48,184 bases of DNA from Paracoccus versutus (GCF_000763885.1 NZ_JRKO01000044.1:1-48184); one strand, 5' to 3'. Positions 24,690 to 33,824 are shown, counted from the stretch's first letter. Numbers and translations: made by a program. Notes: a model not told the origin generated them from the sequence alone.

Positions 24690-25033
24690 CTCGGTCCTCG
24701 GCCCCGCCTCGTCGACCGGGATAGAAACCGGCATCGCCCCCGTGTCGCTCAGCACTTGGCGCGCCGTCGCATGCCAGGGGCTCTCGATTGCAAAGGCATC
24801 GCCCGGATCGAGGATCAGCCGCGCGCAAAGATCCAGCCCCTGCTGCGGGCCGTTGACGATGACGATCTGGCCGGGCTCGCAGACCAGTGCGCCCGCCAGA
24901 GATGGCCCTGCAGCGCGGTGCGCAGCCGCGGCGTGCCGCGCGGGCCGGCATGGCTCAGGCGCTCGGGCTGTCGGGACAGGGGAGTGGACATGGCGCGCTT
25001 CCAGGGGGTCGTGGGAAAACCGTCGGCGGCCAT
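24690..25033 (-). pseudogene. MocR-type (GntR/aminotransferase) regulator fragment
   Basis: Reading from 25033 the strand gives FPTTPWKRAMSTPLSRQPE then RLSHAGPRGTPRLRTALQGHL. A frame change near 24900 leads to CEPGQIVIVNGPQQGLDLCARL, LDPGDAFAIESPWHATARQV and GAMPVSIPVDEAGPRTEAL. This is the start of the aminotransferase-like domain of MocR/PdxR regulators. The HTH, the PLP lysine region and the C terminus are missing. It is a decayed fragment running into unrelated sequence at both ends. Confidence 0.6.
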
Positions 25034-25224
25034 GTCGCCATGGCGGACATCGGCCAGCAGCCTGCTTCCGGCATGGCGGGCGGAACCGGCGGATGCGCTC
25101 GCTCCAGGCCGACAGCCGGACCGGCGGGGGTTTCGCGCATCGGCGCCAGGTGACGGCGACGGCGCAATGCGCCAACGAATGCCGGCGCCTGGTCATCTCC
25201 ACTCCTATGGCAACGGGCAGGATT

Positions 25225-25524
25225 GCCCTGGGGCCCTGGTGATGGAGGCCGGGACCGTCCTGTCGATGGTCTGGGCGGCGGGCAATCACGACCCGCTGGC
25301 GTTTCCGGCGCCGGAACGGTTCGACCCCGACCACCAGGGCGCGCGCGCTGATGTTCGGCCTGGGGCAGCCTGCCTGCCTGGGCCATGCGATCATCCGGGC
25401 GACCTTGGTGCAGCTGCTCGATGTGCTGGAGGCATTCGCCCCCGAGGCCGGCACCCGGCCAGCGCGCTGGTCGCCGTTTGCGCAGGACCATCTTCCTGCC
25501 CTCGGCATCCGTTTCGAGGGCTGA
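25225..25524 (+). pseudogene. Cytochrome P450 C-terminal fragment (frameshifted)
   Basis: VMEAGTVLSMVWAAGNHDPL and AFPAPERFDPDHQGAR match the P450 region before the heme loop. A frame slip near 25345 follows. The next frame then reads LMFGLGQPACLGHAIIRATL with the heme-ligating Cys, and ends PALGIRFEG at the stop at 25524. I and K helices and all N-terminal parts are absent. It is too short to fold, so it is a relic left by deletion. Confidence 0.65.
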
Positions 25525-25764
25525 TCGCCGCGGGCGGGTCGGTCCATGAATGCCGCAGCCCACTCATGGCCCTTTCCTGGGGCGATGCAGATCGCGCCCT
25601 GTTTGCACCGGGTTGCACCTTGCCCAAGTTCACGACTTTCGCCGCGGGGGTTGCGGCCGATGCTGCGATTGGCAGCCTGCATCGGCCGTGCCTCTGCTCG
25701 CGAGGAATAGCCTACGAATTTTGGAAGTCGACTTGGATCTAGAGGCCCTGGATTAGGGGCAACT

Positions 25765-26013
25765 TTGCTTGGCGACGGCGAAATTCCGGGATTTGGGGTG
25801 GTGGATTGGCGCGTGGAGAGCGGGGTTTTCCGAGTGGACCGTAAAGTTGTGGCCGATGCAATCGGTCATTCGTCTCTCGTGAGCGGAATACCTGTTATGC
25901 CGGCGTTTGGCGCCGCCACTCTGGAAAACCCGGCAGACGCCCCTGCCAAGATATCTCGAGCCATCATCGATATAGTGAACCGCACGGTGCTTTCCGGAGG
26001 CCGATTTTGGTGA
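25765..26013 (+). CDS. Small hypothetical ORF
   Basis: This frame of 82 codons needs a non-ATG start. It reads GDGEIPGFGVVDWRVESG, then SSLVSGIPVMPAFGAATLENP and SRAIIDIVNRTVLSGGRFW. GC content is lower than in neighbouring genes. I recognise no family and see no strong ribosome-binding site, so it may be a fragment. The 240 bases before it (25525-25764) hold nothing I can identify. It abuts the IS3 relic. Confidence 0.25.
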   Translation: MLGDGEIPGFGVVDWRVESGVFRVDRKVVADAIGHSSLVSGIPVMPAFGAATLENPADAPAKISRAIIDIVNRTVLSGGRFW

Positions 26014-26014
26014 G

Positions 26015-26820
26015 TTACGCGGCTATGGGATCAGTGTCCAGAACCGCGTAGAAGTTGGCCTCGGCTTCGGCGGACGGGATGTTCCCGATCGGTTCGAGCA
26101 GATCGAGCAGGTGAACGCCATGGGTTCGCGAGAACCTGCGAGGAGGTGTTGAACCAGTCGACCCATTCCAGCATGGCGCACTCGACGGCCTCGAAGCTGC
26201 GTCCCGGCCCGCGGCGGCGGATGACCTCGGCTTTGAGCAGACCATTGATCGTCTCGGCCAAGGGGTCGTCGCAGCTGTCTCCGACGTTCCCCACCGAAGG
26301 CTCTATACCCGCTTCTGCCATCTGCTCGCTGGAGAGAACGGACAGATATTGCGAGCCGTTGTCGCTATGGTGAACCAGCCGATGCCCTTGGGCGGGCGCC
26401 GATCATGCACGGTCTGTTCCAGGGCATCGAGCACGAAACCCGCATGAGCTGAAGTGCTGGCGCGCCAGCCGACGAGCGTCCGGGCGGAGGCAGCGATCAC
26501 GAAGGGTGAGGGCCAGCCCTCGAACCGATCGCGAGGCCCTCACCCTTACGAAAGACCTCCTTCGCCTGGCGCAACTCGCGGTTCTGTCGCTCCAGCGCCT
26601 GCATCCTCTGGGCCATCTCGGTCGGGATCCCTGCGCGCTTGCCGCTGTCGACCTCGGCCTTCTGGACCCAACCCTTCGGCATCTGCGCTCCGCAGCCAAT
26701 CTTCGCCGAGATCGACAGGACCCACGGCAAACGAAAGACGTGCTGATCCCCATTGTCGAGAACCAATCGCACCGCCTGCGCACGCATTTCGCGGGAAAAC
26801 CTGATCGTCATCTGGCTCAT
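26015..26820 (-). pseudogene. IS3-family element remnant (orfA and deleted orfB)
   Basis: OrfA starts at 26820 (MSQMTIRFSREMRAQAVRLV) and contains the leucine-zipper-like region GIPTEMAQRMQALERQNREL. OrfB is represented only by a short middle part (ARTLVGWRASTSAHAGFVLD, VHDRRP) and the C-terminal catalytic region AEAGIEPSVGNVGDSCDDPL with AETINGLLKAEVIRR, ending EANFYAVLDTDPIAA at 26015. The N-terminal part of the DDE domain is deleted and several frameshifts occur. The minus-strand left end begins near 26879 with TGAACTGACCCCTC, the usual IS3-type terminus; no matching right end is visible near 26010. Confidence 0.75.
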
Positions 26821-26995
26821 GATGCTCCATCCTATGCAAAAGATGGAGCTGCCGGAAAAACCAGAGAGGGGTCAGTTCATCTCCCTCCTGAAATCGGCAC
26901 AGAACGCGCGAAACAGCTCGGGCTCCACAGGTGCTTTCCTAGCTCGTTCTGGGCTGAGGCCTCCAGCGCGTCGCGGCGGATGTTCAACTGCCGCT

Positions 26996-27232
26996 TCCAT
27001 CTGGCGCTTCGAGGCCGAGGACGAGGCGGTGGCCAATGCCAGAAAATGCAGGTTGGCGGGCTATTTCTATGCCCGCCACCCCTCCCACGTCTGGCGGGTG
27101 GTCGGGATGCTGGAGATCGGCATGGTCAGGGTGAACGCCAGCTTGATCTCGTCTGAGGTGATGCCCTTTGGCGGCGTCAAACAGTCCTGCCTTGGCCGCG
27201 AGGGCAGCACCATGGCATCGAGAATTGCCTGA
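26996..27232 (+). pseudogene. Aldehyde dehydrogenase (succinate-semialdehyde dehydrogenase-like) C-terminal fragment
   Basis: WRFEAEDEAVANARKCRLAG continues into YFYARHPSHVWRVVGMLEIG and VNASLISSEVMPFGGVKQSC, then LGREGS. This is the last ~80 residues of a GabD-type enzyme, whose usual ending is FGGVKQSGLGREG followed by GIEDYLE. Here a slip near 27210 turns HGIE into MASRIA and a stop. The catalytic Cys and Glu regions are missing. It is a relic between the IS3 remnant and the LysR gene. Confidence 0.7.
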
Positions 27233-27371
27233 ATATCAGTATATGCGCATCCTGGTCTAAATGCGGCCGTCACCTCAGCGGAAGCCGGCGCGGGTCCGAC
27301 AAGCGCCGGGTCCAACCGCACGATATCAGCCTGGCGGGGACAGCGCCGGTCTGCCGGTTTTGCGTTGGGTC

Positions 27372-28331
27372 TCAGAATAGAAGATCCTTCTTGTGACCGG
27401 GATTGCGGACGGCGAAACCGTCGGTGCCGATCTCGGCAAGGTATTTCCTGAAGGTCGCGATGAAGGATTGCAGGAAATAGGGTTTCTCGGCCCCATAGGT
27501 ATCGGCGACAACGAGCTTGGCAAAAGGCAGGTCGTCGACGATGGGCTTCCTGACGATGGCGCCCTGCTCGGCATAAATCGGGGTCAAGGGCCGCAAGTTC
27601 AGGATCGAAAGGCCGAACCCCTCTGATATTGCCGCCAGCGCGGCACCATAGGTCCGGGCGCGAAAGCTGATCTGCGGCGCCTCGGCAATCAGGCGGAAGA
27701 TGGCCAGCAATTGCGGTGCGATCTCGGGCTGGTCCAGCAATACGAAGGGACGCCGGGCGATGTCCGCGATCCGGATTGCCTCTTGCCTGGCGAGCGGATC
27801 GTCGGGGTGCATGGCGACATGCGGCGGCACCAGGCAGATCGGCGTCCGGTCGAAGGGGGCGATGATGTCGCCCTCGTAGAGCACGGCGAACTCGATCTCG
27901 CCGGCGGAAAGCCAGTCGCGCAATTCGCTCTGGTCGCCCTCTCTCACCACGATCTCGACATCGGCTTCGTTCGCCGTGAAGCGGCGCAGCACGCTGGGCA
28001 GAAGCAGCGTCCCCAGCGGCTCGAAACAGCCGATCCGCAGCGGATCAGGAATGCGCGCCGAGATGTCGCTGGTGGCGCGCGCGAATTCGGTCTCCGCTGC
28101 CAGCAGCCGTGCGGCGGCAGTGACGAACCGGCTGCCGGCCGGGGTGATGCGGATGCCCTTGGCTGGGAAGCGGTTGAAGATGCGGGTGCCCGCCTCGTGC
28201 TCGGCCGCGTCGATGGCCGCCAGGATGGATGAGGTCGAGATCCCCAACGCCCGCGAGGCCGCAAGGACATTCTGCAACCGCGCCACTTCGCAGACATAGC
28301 GCAACTGCCTGAGCGTCAGCCGGGACCGCAT
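27372..28331 (-). CDS. LysR-family transcriptional regulator
   Basis: The 319-residue protein has an N-terminal HTH (LTLRQLRYVCEVARLQNVLA, SRALGISTSSILAAIDAAEH) and a substrate-binding domain opening DPLRIGCFEPLGTLLLPSVL. The HTH recognition segment (STSSILAAIDAAE) differs from the usual QPALS-type sequence. The ATG at 28331 is chosen because AAGGAGGA lies 5-6 bases upstream; an ATG at 28349 would put that site inside the coding region. It is divergent from the M20 amidohydrolase/MFS pair, which it probably controls. Confidence 0.9.
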   Translation of the reverse strand: MRSRLTLRQLRYVCEVARLQNVLAASRALGISTSSILAAIDAAEHEAGTRIFNRFPAKGIRITPAGSRFVTAAARLLAAETEFARATSDISARIPDPLRIGCFEPLGTLLLPSVLRRFTANEADVEIVVREGDQSELRDWLSAGEIEFAVLYEGDIIAPFDRTPICLVPPHVAMHPDDPLARQEAIRIADIARRPFVLLDQPEIAPQLLAIFRLIAEAPQISFRARTYGAALAAISEGFGLSILNLRPLTPIYAEQGAIVRKPIVDDLPFAKLVVADTYGAEKPYFLQSFIATFRKYLAEIGTDGFAVRNPGHKKDLLF

Positions 28332-28343
28332 GCATCCTCCTTG

Positions 28344-28353
28344 TTTCATGAAA
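28344..28353. promoter_or_regulatory. TTTCATGAAA palindrome in the LysR-M20 divergent promoter
   Basis: A perfect 10-bp palindrome in a locally AT-rich stretch (28340-28390) between the LysR gene and the M20 gene, continuing as ATGAAAG. It lies just upstream of the LysR ribosome-binding site, where autoregulatory LysR sites often lie. Confidence 0.35.
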
Positions 28354-28484
28354 TGAAAGAATAGAACGAAATTAATGTATTTTCCAGATTATCCGGCGAC
28401 GCCTATTCCGTTGCTCAGACCCCGCGCCGTTCCCGACGAGATCCAGCACGCGGCGCGACGATGCAGATCATGGGAGGAGAAGGA

Positions 28485-29759
28485 ATGCTCACGTCGTCAG
28501 ATCTCGACCAGGCCATCGCGGCCAGTTGGGACCGACAGCTCGACTGGCTGAAGACCTTGGTCGGCTTTCCCAGCCAGCGCGGCCTGGAAGGCCCCTGCCA
28601 GGACTGGATCGCCGACGCGTTCCGCACCCGTGGCTGGAGTGTCGACCGCTATGTGCTTTCCGATGTGGACATGGAGCACCTGCCGGGCCATTCGCCGGTG
28701 CGCGACACCGATTATGGCCAGGCGGTGCAGGTGGTCGCCGCGATCCGCGCGCCGCAGCCGGTTGGCCGCAGCCTGATCCTGCAGGGCCATGTGGACGTGG
28801 TGCCGACCGGACCGGAGGCCATGTGGTCCGCGCCGCCCTATGGCGCGACGGTCGTCGAGGGCAAGCTGTTCGGGCGCGGGGCTTGCGACATGAAGGCCGG
28901 GGTTTGCGCCATGGTCTTCGCGCTCGACGCCCTGCGGCATGCCGGCTATCTGCCGGGCAGCGACGTCTATGTGCAAAGTGTGACCGAAGAGGAATCCACC
29001 GGCAACGGCGCGCTTTCGACGCTGGCGCGCGGTTATCGTGCCGATGCCTGCCTGATCCCGGAACCCACCGGGCATTGCATCGGGCGTGGGCAGATCGGCG
29101 TGATGTGGTTCCGCCTTTCGGTGCGGGGCAAGCCGGCGCATGTCGCCGAAAGCGAACAGGGCACCAACGCCATTCTCTCGACCTATCGACTGATAGAGGC
29201 GCTGCAGGCCTTCACCCGCGACCTGAACGAACGGGTCAAGACGCACCCCCGGTTCTCCGGGCTGACCGCGCCGATCAAGTTCAACGCAGGCAAGATCCGC
29301 GGCGGCGACTGGGCGAGCTCGACCCCGGCCTGGTGCGAGCTGGACTGCCGCATCGCGGTCCTGCCGGGCATGTCGCTGGAGGCATTCCGCCAGGAGCTTG
29401 CCGATGTGGTCATGCGGGCGGCAGAGGCCGATCCGTTCCTCGCGCCGAACCCGCCCGAGATCATCTGGCACGGTTTTCAGGCGGAGGATTACGTGTTGGA
29501 ACCCGGCAGCGCCTTCGAGGCGACGATGCGCGAGGCCCACAGGACGGCGACCGGCGCCGAGGCGCGGGAATGGCTGTTCACCGGGGTCACCGACAGCCGC
29601 TTCTATGGTCGTTATTACGACATCCCCAGCCTCTGCTACGGCCCCGCCGGCGGGCAGATGCATGGTTTCGACGAATATGTCGAGCTGGAGAGCGTCAGGC
29701 ACACCACCCGGGTGATCGCCGACTTCATCCAGCGCTGGTGTGGTCTGCGCAGGGTCTGA
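28485..29759 (+). CDS. M20-family metallo-amidohydrolase/deacylase (ArgE/DapE type)
   Basis: The protein of 424 residues is a dinuclear-zinc M20 peptidase. H102 and D104 (LQGHVDVVP), D135 (RGACDMKAGV), E169/E170 (VTEEEST, base and ligand), E193 (IPEPT) and a C-terminal His in GQMHGFDEYVELES make a complete metal site. Members remove acyl, formyl, carbamoyl or succinyl groups from amino compounds. GGAGGAG precedes the ATG at 28485. The MFS gene follows after 13 bases, so the pair probably imports and hydrolyses one amide-bearing substrate. DapE, ArgE and plain peptidase roles are less likely in this catabolic context. Confidence 0.9.
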   Translation: MLTSSDLDQAIAASWDRQLDWLKTLVGFPSQRGLEGPCQDWIADAFRTRGWSVDRYVLSDVDMEHLPGHSPVRDTDYGQAVQVVAAIRAPQPVGRSLILQGHVDVVPTGPEAMWSAPPYGATVVEGKLFGRGACDMKAGVCAMVFALDALRHAGYLPGSDVYVQSVTEEESTGNGALSTLARGYRADACLIPEPTGHCIGRGQIGVMWFRLSVRGKPAHVAESEQGTNAILSTYRLIEALQAFTRDLNERVKTHPRFSGLTAPIKFNAGKIRGGDWASSTPAWCELDCRIAVLPGMSLEAFRQELADVVMRAAEADPFLAPNPPEIIWHGFQAEDYVLEPGSAFEATMREAHRTATGAEAREWLFTGVTDSRFYGRYYDIPSLCYGPAGGQMHGFDEYVELESVRHTTRVIADFIQRWCGLRRV

Positions 29760-29772
29760 GGAGGAGACGACG

Positions 29773-31065
29773 ATGCAAGACAGGAAATCCCAATCCCGGC
29801 GGGCCGCCTTGGGCTCTTTCGTCGGCACCACCATCGAGTGGTATGACTTCTACATCTACGGCTTCGCCGCCGCGCTGGTGTTCGGGCCGTTGTTCTTTAC
29901 CGGATCGTCGCCCTATATCGGCACGCTCGCGGCCTTCGGCACCTTTGCGGTCGGCTTCTTTGCCCGTCCGCTGGGCGGGCTGATCTTTGGCCATCTGGGT
30001 GACCGGATGGGGCGCAAGAACATCCTTGTGGTGACGCTGGTCATGATGGGCATCGCCACCGCCCTGATCGGCATGCTGCCGACCCATGCGACGATCGGCG
30101 TCTGGGCGCCGATCCTGCTGGTGGTGCTTCGCATCTTCCAAGGCATTGCGGTCGGCGGCGAATGGGGCGGCGCGGTGCTGCTGGCGGCGGAACATGCGCC
30201 CAAGGGACGGCAGACCTTTTTCGCCTCATTCGCGCAGCTGGGCAGTCCGGCCGGTCTGGTGCTGGCGCTGCTGGCCTTTCGCATCGCCGGGCTGGTCGAT
30301 CAGGAGGTGTTCCTGAGCTGGGGCTGGCGCGTGCCGTTCCTGGTCAGCATCGTGTTGCTGGGCGTCGGCCTGGTCATCCGCCTCAACATCGAGGAGACCC
30401 CGGAATTCGAAAAGGTCCGGCAGACCGGGAAACCGGCCAAATTGCCGGCGGTCGAGGTGTTCCGCGACTGGCGCGGTGCCATCTTCCTGGCGATGGGCGC
30501 GAATACTTTCGGCATCGCGGCGGTCTATTTCTACAATACCTTCCTGGTCGCCTATGCCACGCAATATGCCGGCCTCCCGCGCGCCAGGATCCTGAACGCG
30601 TTGTTCTGGACTGCGGTGGCGCAGCTTCTGTGCCAGCCGATCGGCGCCCGCATCGCCGAGAGGATGGGCAATGAGCGCCTGTTCTTGCAAGTCTGCCTGG
30701 GCATCTCGGTCCTGACGCCCTATCCGGTGTTCATGGTGGTCGAAACCGGCAATTACGCGCTGATCCAGGTCGGGCTGATCGTCAACATCATCTTCGGCGC
30801 CTTCTCTTATGCGGTGATCGCCGGCTATATCTCGCAGATCTTCCCGGCTCGCGTTCGCTACAGCGCGATTTCCATCGGCTACCAGTTCTGCGGTGCCATC
30901 GCCGGAGGGCTGACGCCGGTGCTGGGAACCATCCTGGCCGAGAAGTTCAGCGGAGAATGGTGGCCGCTCGCCGTCTTTGCCAGCACCCTGGCGGGCATTT
31001 CGCTGGTCAGCGTATCGCTGCTGGGCCGCTATCGCCAAGCCAATGCAGAGGCCGTGCCGGCCTAG
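29773..31065 (+). CDS. MFS transporter, metabolite:H+ symporter (MHS) type
   Basis: The protein of 430 residues has 12 hydrophobic segments. The opening GSFVGTTIEWYDFYIYGFAA is the hallmark of the MHS subfamily (shikimate, alpha-ketoglutarate, proline/betaine and aromatic-acid symporters). The loop motif HLGDRMGRKNILV lies between TM2 and TM3, and RIFQGIAVGGEWGGAVLLAA and EETPEFEKV in the central loop follow. GAGGAGACG precedes the ATG at 29773. It is co-transcribed with the M20 hydrolase. The substrate is probably a small carboxylate or zwitterion; it cannot be named. Confidence 0.92.
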   Translation: MQDRKSQSRRAALGSFVGTTIEWYDFYIYGFAAALVFGPLFFTGSSPYIGTLAAFGTFAVGFFARPLGGLIFGHLGDRMGRKNILVVTLVMMGIATALIGMLPTHATIGVWAPILLVVLRIFQGIAVGGEWGGAVLLAAEHAPKGRQTFFASFAQLGSPAGLVLALLAFRIAGLVDQEVFLSWGWRVPFLVSIVLLGVGLVIRLNIEETPEFEKVRQTGKPAKLPAVEVFRDWRGAIFLAMGANTFGIAAVYFYNTFLVAYATQYAGLPRARILNALFWTAVAQLLCQPIGARIAERMGNERLFLQVCLGISVLTPYPVFMVVETGNYALIQVGLIVNIIFGAFSYAVIAGYISQIFPARVRYSAISIGYQFCGAIAGGLTPVLGTILAEKFSGEWWPLAVFASTLAGISLVSVSLLGRYRQANAEAVPA

Positions 31066-31228
31066 AAGGGCGGCTGGGGCCGGCGCCGTCGACAGCCGCT
31101 CACGGCGATTGCCTTCTTTTCCGCGAGCGGGTGCGCCGGAAGCGCCGCCTGCTCGCCTTTCTCTGCGCCTCCGCCCGGAAAGTGCCGATCCGACAAAAAA
31201 TAGCTTTACAGCTTAGCATTCTCAATTA

Positions 31229-31256
31229 ATCATCTTCTGAAATATCACAGGATGAT
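31229..31256. promoter_or_regulatory. Imperfect palindrome upstream of the MarR gene
   Basis: ATCATCTTCTG (31229-31239) and CACAGGATGAT (31246-31256) form an inverted repeat with 9 of 11 positions matching and a 6-base centre. It ends 4 bases before the MarR start codon, inside an AT-rich promoter stretch (31190-31260). Position and size fit autorepression by MarR. Confidence 0.45.
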
Positions 31257-31259
31257 CTG

Positions 31260-31814
31260 ATGATTCGCAGGGATGCAGAACTGCAGGAGCAGGGGGTGAC
31301 CGTCAGCCGCGACGAATTGCTGGACCATGGCTCGGACGACGGTTTCCGCGACATGCTGCATGACATGCTGTCGGTCTTTGCCGGGCTGGAGCATATGCGT
31401 GACCGCTTCTGCACCTTTCTGGGCCTGTCGGGGCCGCAATACACGATCCTGGCGGCGATCCGGCAGTTCCAGGGCGAGAAGGGCGTCGGCGTGAAGGAAC
31501 TGGCCGACCATCTTGGCCTGTCCGGCGCCTTCATCACCATCGAGACCAAGCGGCTGGCGAAGCTCGGGGTGATCCACAAGAAGACCAATCCCGCGGACCA
31601 GCGCCGGGTGAACCTGACGCTGACCCCGCGCGGTGTCGCGCTGCTGTTGCAGCTTGCCCCGTTGCAGCGCGAGGTGAACGACACGCTCTTCGAACCGCTC
31701 TCGGCCCAGGATTTCCGCCTGCTCTGCAAGATCATGCGCCGGATGCGGGCAAGCGCCGGGCGCGCGGCCACGCTGGCCGATTACCTGCTGGACGATGGAA
31801 AGGACGAGAAATGA
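31260..31814 (+). CDS. MarR-family transcriptional regulator
   Basis: The 184-residue protein has a winged-helix core: LGLSGPQYTILAAIRQFQGE, then VKELADHLGLSGAFITIETK (recognition helix) and the wing NPADQRRVNLTLTPRGVALL. Its stop overlaps the flavin reductase start (ATGA at 31811-31814), so it is the first gene of the monooxygenase operon. MarR proteins of this kind normally respond to phenolic or aromatic acids, which fits the downstream HpaB-type enzyme. An inverted repeat lies directly before it. Confidence 0.92.
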   Translation: MIRRDAELQEQGVTVSRDELLDHGSDDGFRDMLHDMLSVFAGLEHMRDRFCTFLGLSGPQYTILAAIRQFQGEKGVGVKELADHLGLSGAFITIETKRLAKLGVIHKKTNPADQRRVNLTLTPRGVALLLQLAPLQREVNDTLFEPLSAQDFRLLCKIMRRMRASAGRAATLADYLLDDGKDEK

Positions 31815-32329
31815 CCGTCACCGACCCGCTCGCCTTGCGCCGGACCCTCGGCCAGTTCCCGACCGGCGTCTGCATCATGACCGCCCGTCTCGGCGACGAG
31901 TTGCTGGGCATGACGATGAGCTCGTTCAATTCGCTGTCGCTTGATCCGCCGCTGGTGCTGTTTTCCATCGACCGCAAGGCCCGCGGCCTGCCGGCATGGG
32001 AGGCGGTAGAAAGCTATGCCGTCCATGTTCTGGCCGAGAACCAGCAGGCGCTGTCCAACCGCTTTGCCCGGCCGGGCGCGAAATGGCAGGGGGTGGATTA
32101 CCGGCCCGGCCATGGCGGGGCGCCTCTGCTGCCCGGCGCCGCGGCTGTCTTCGAATGCGATGCCCATGCCCGCTGCGATGGCGGCGACCATGTGCTGTTC
32201 CTTGGCCGGGTCCGCCGCTTTGCATCCCATCCCGAGCGGCCGCCGCTGGTCTTTGCGCAGGGCCGCTATGCCTCGCTGCACCAGGGCGAGGCGGCGCCGT
32301 CGCTCTGGCCGCTCGACATCCATTACTGA
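31811..32329 (+). CDS. Flavin reductase (HpaC-like component of a two-component monooxygenase)
   Basis: The 172-residue flavin reductase domain protein has LRRTLGQFPTGVCIMTA, then MTMSSFNSLSLDPPLVLFSI (FMN/FAD-binding region), a variable middle and HVLFLGRVRRF near the end. It supplies FADH2 to the oxygenase coded 22 bases downstream. It overlaps the MarR stop by four bases. The length and order (reductase before oxygenase) match two-component flavin-dependent monooxygenases. Confidence 0.92.
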   Translation: MTVTDPLALRRTLGQFPTGVCIMTARLGDELLGMTMSSFNSLSLDPPLVLFSIDRKARGLPAWEAVESYAVHVLAENQQALSNRFARPGAKWQGVDYRPGHGGAPLLPGAAAVFECDAHARCDGGDHVLFLGRVRRFASHPERPPLVFAQGRYASLHQGEAAPSLWPLDIHY

Positions 32330-32351
32330 CAATCACCAACAGGAGAGCCTG

Positions 32352-33824
32352 ATGTTCAAGACCGGACAGCAACATGTCGAATCCTTGCGCGATGGGCGCA
32401 GGGTTTTCATCAACGGCGCCGAAGCCGGGGATGTGACCGAACACCCCTCGTTCCGGCGAACCGTTCAATCGGTGGCGCGGATGTATGATTTCCAGTCGCG
32501 CCCGGAAAACCTGGACCTGATGACCTTCGAGACCGATACTGGGTTTCGTGCCAACCGGATCTGGCAGTTGCCGCGCAGCTATGCCGATCTGGTCGAGCGC
32601 CGCCGGGCGCTGGAGGCCTGGACAGAACTGCATGGCGGTTTCCTGGGCCGGGCGCCCGATCACGTCGCCTCGTGCATCGCCGGCATGTATATGGGGCTGC
32701 CGCTATTCGAGGCGCATGACCCCGCCCGCGCCAAGGCGCTGTCGGATTACTATCACTATGCGCGCGACAACGAACTTTACCTGACCTATGTGATCATCAA
32801 CCCGCAGGCGGACCGCTCGAAAGCCGCGCATGAGCAGGCCGATCCGTTCCTGACCGCCGGCGTCGTGGATCAGGACGCCGAGGGCATCACCGTGCGCGGC
32901 GCCAAGATGCTGGCCACCGGCGGCATCGTTGCCAACGAGGTCTTCGTGACCTGCATCCAGCCCCTGCGCGAGGGTGAGGAACGCTATGCGATCTCTTTCG
33001 CCATCCCGATGAACGCCAAGGGGCTGAAGATCCTGTCGCGGAAATCCTACGAGGAGCATGCCGGAAACGTCTTCGACTATCCGCTGGCCTCGCGTTTCGA
33101 CGAGAACGACGCGGTGCTCTATTTCGACGACGTGAAGGTTCCGTGGGACCGGGTCTTCGTCAACCAGGATCTCAAGCTCACCTCGGGCCAGTTCCACGCC
33201 ACCCCGGCGCATGTCTATCAGAACTATCAGGCGCAGATCCGGCTGATGGTGAAGATGCGCTTCCTGATGGGCATCGCGCGCAAGATCGCCGAGACCAACG
33301 GCATCATCGCCTTCCCGCAGGTGCGCGAGACGCTGGGCCAGCTTGCCGCGCAATGCACCATGGTCGAGGCTTTCGTCCATGCGCTGGAGGCCAAGGGCAA
33401 GATGGTCAACGGCTATTATGTGCCCGACGGCTCGATGCTGTATTCGGCGCAGGTGCTGACGCAGCAGAACTACAATGCCTTCATCGGCGCGCTGCGCGAT
33501 CTGGCCGGCGGCGGGCTGATCATGCTGCCCTCGTCGCTGGAGGATTTCGGCAATCCCGAACTGCGCGCCCTGATCGGCAAGACCCAGCAATCGCCCACCA
33601 CCGATTCCGAGGGGCGGGTGAAGTTCTTCAAGCTGGCCTGGGATGCGATCGGCTCGGAATTCGCCTCGCGTCACACCCAATACGAGATGTTCTATGCCGG
33701 CGCGACCTTCGTGACCAAGAACCACTCGTTCCGCACCTTCGACTGGGACGGTGCCACCGGCCTCGTGGACCGGATGCTCGACAGTTACTCCCTGGAGGCC
33801 GAGTTGGCCCAGGTTTCGCAATAG
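32352..33824 (+). CDS. HpaB-type FADH2-dependent monooxygenase (4-hydroxyphenylacetate 3-hydroxylase family)
   Basis: The protein has 490 residues, the normal length. The N-terminal HpaB_N region (SLRDGRRVFINGAEAGDVTE, HPSFRRTVQSVARMYDFQS) is followed by the acyl-CoA-dehydrogenase-like flavin domain (MLATGGIVANEVFVTCIQPL) and the C-terminal HpaB domain (YAGATFVTKNHSFRTFDWDG). AGGAGAG precedes the ATG at 32352. Such enzymes hydroxylate or oxygenate phenols, chlorophenols, pyrroles and other N-heterocycles. No 4-hydroxyphenylacetate pathway gene (hpaD, hpaE, hpaG) is nearby; cupin, amidase and DUF2848 genes are, so 4-hydroxyphenylacetate is an unlikely substrate. Confidence 0.93.
   Translation: MFKTGQQHVESLRDGRRVFINGAEAGDVTEHPSFRRTVQSVARMYDFQSRPENLDLMTFETDTGFRANRIWQLPRSYADLVERRRALEAWTELHGGFLGRAPDHVASCIAGMYMGLPLFEAHDPARAKALSDYYHYARDNELYLTYVIINPQADRSKAAHEQADPFLTAGVVDQDAEGITVRGAKMLATGGIVANEVFVTCIQPLREGEERYAISFAIPMNAKGLKILSRKSYEEHAGNVFDYPLASRFDENDAVLYFDDVKVPWDRVFVNQDLKLTSGQFHATPAHVYQNYQAQIRLMVKMRFLMGIARKIAETNGIIAFPQVRETLGQLAAQCTMVEAFVHALEAKGKMVNGYYVPDGSMLYSAQVLTQQNYNAFIGALRDLAGGGLIMLPSSLEDFGNPELRALIGKTQQSPTTDSEGRVKFFKLAWDAIGSEFASRHTQYEMFYAGATFVTKNHSFRTFDWDGATGLVDRMLDSYSLEAELAQVSQ

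Noticed and set aside
31811..33824. Calling the oxygenase pair a bona fide 4-hydroxyphenylacetate hydroxylase
   Set aside because: Family membership is clear, but no other hpa gene is present and the neighbours point to a nitrogen-containing substrate.
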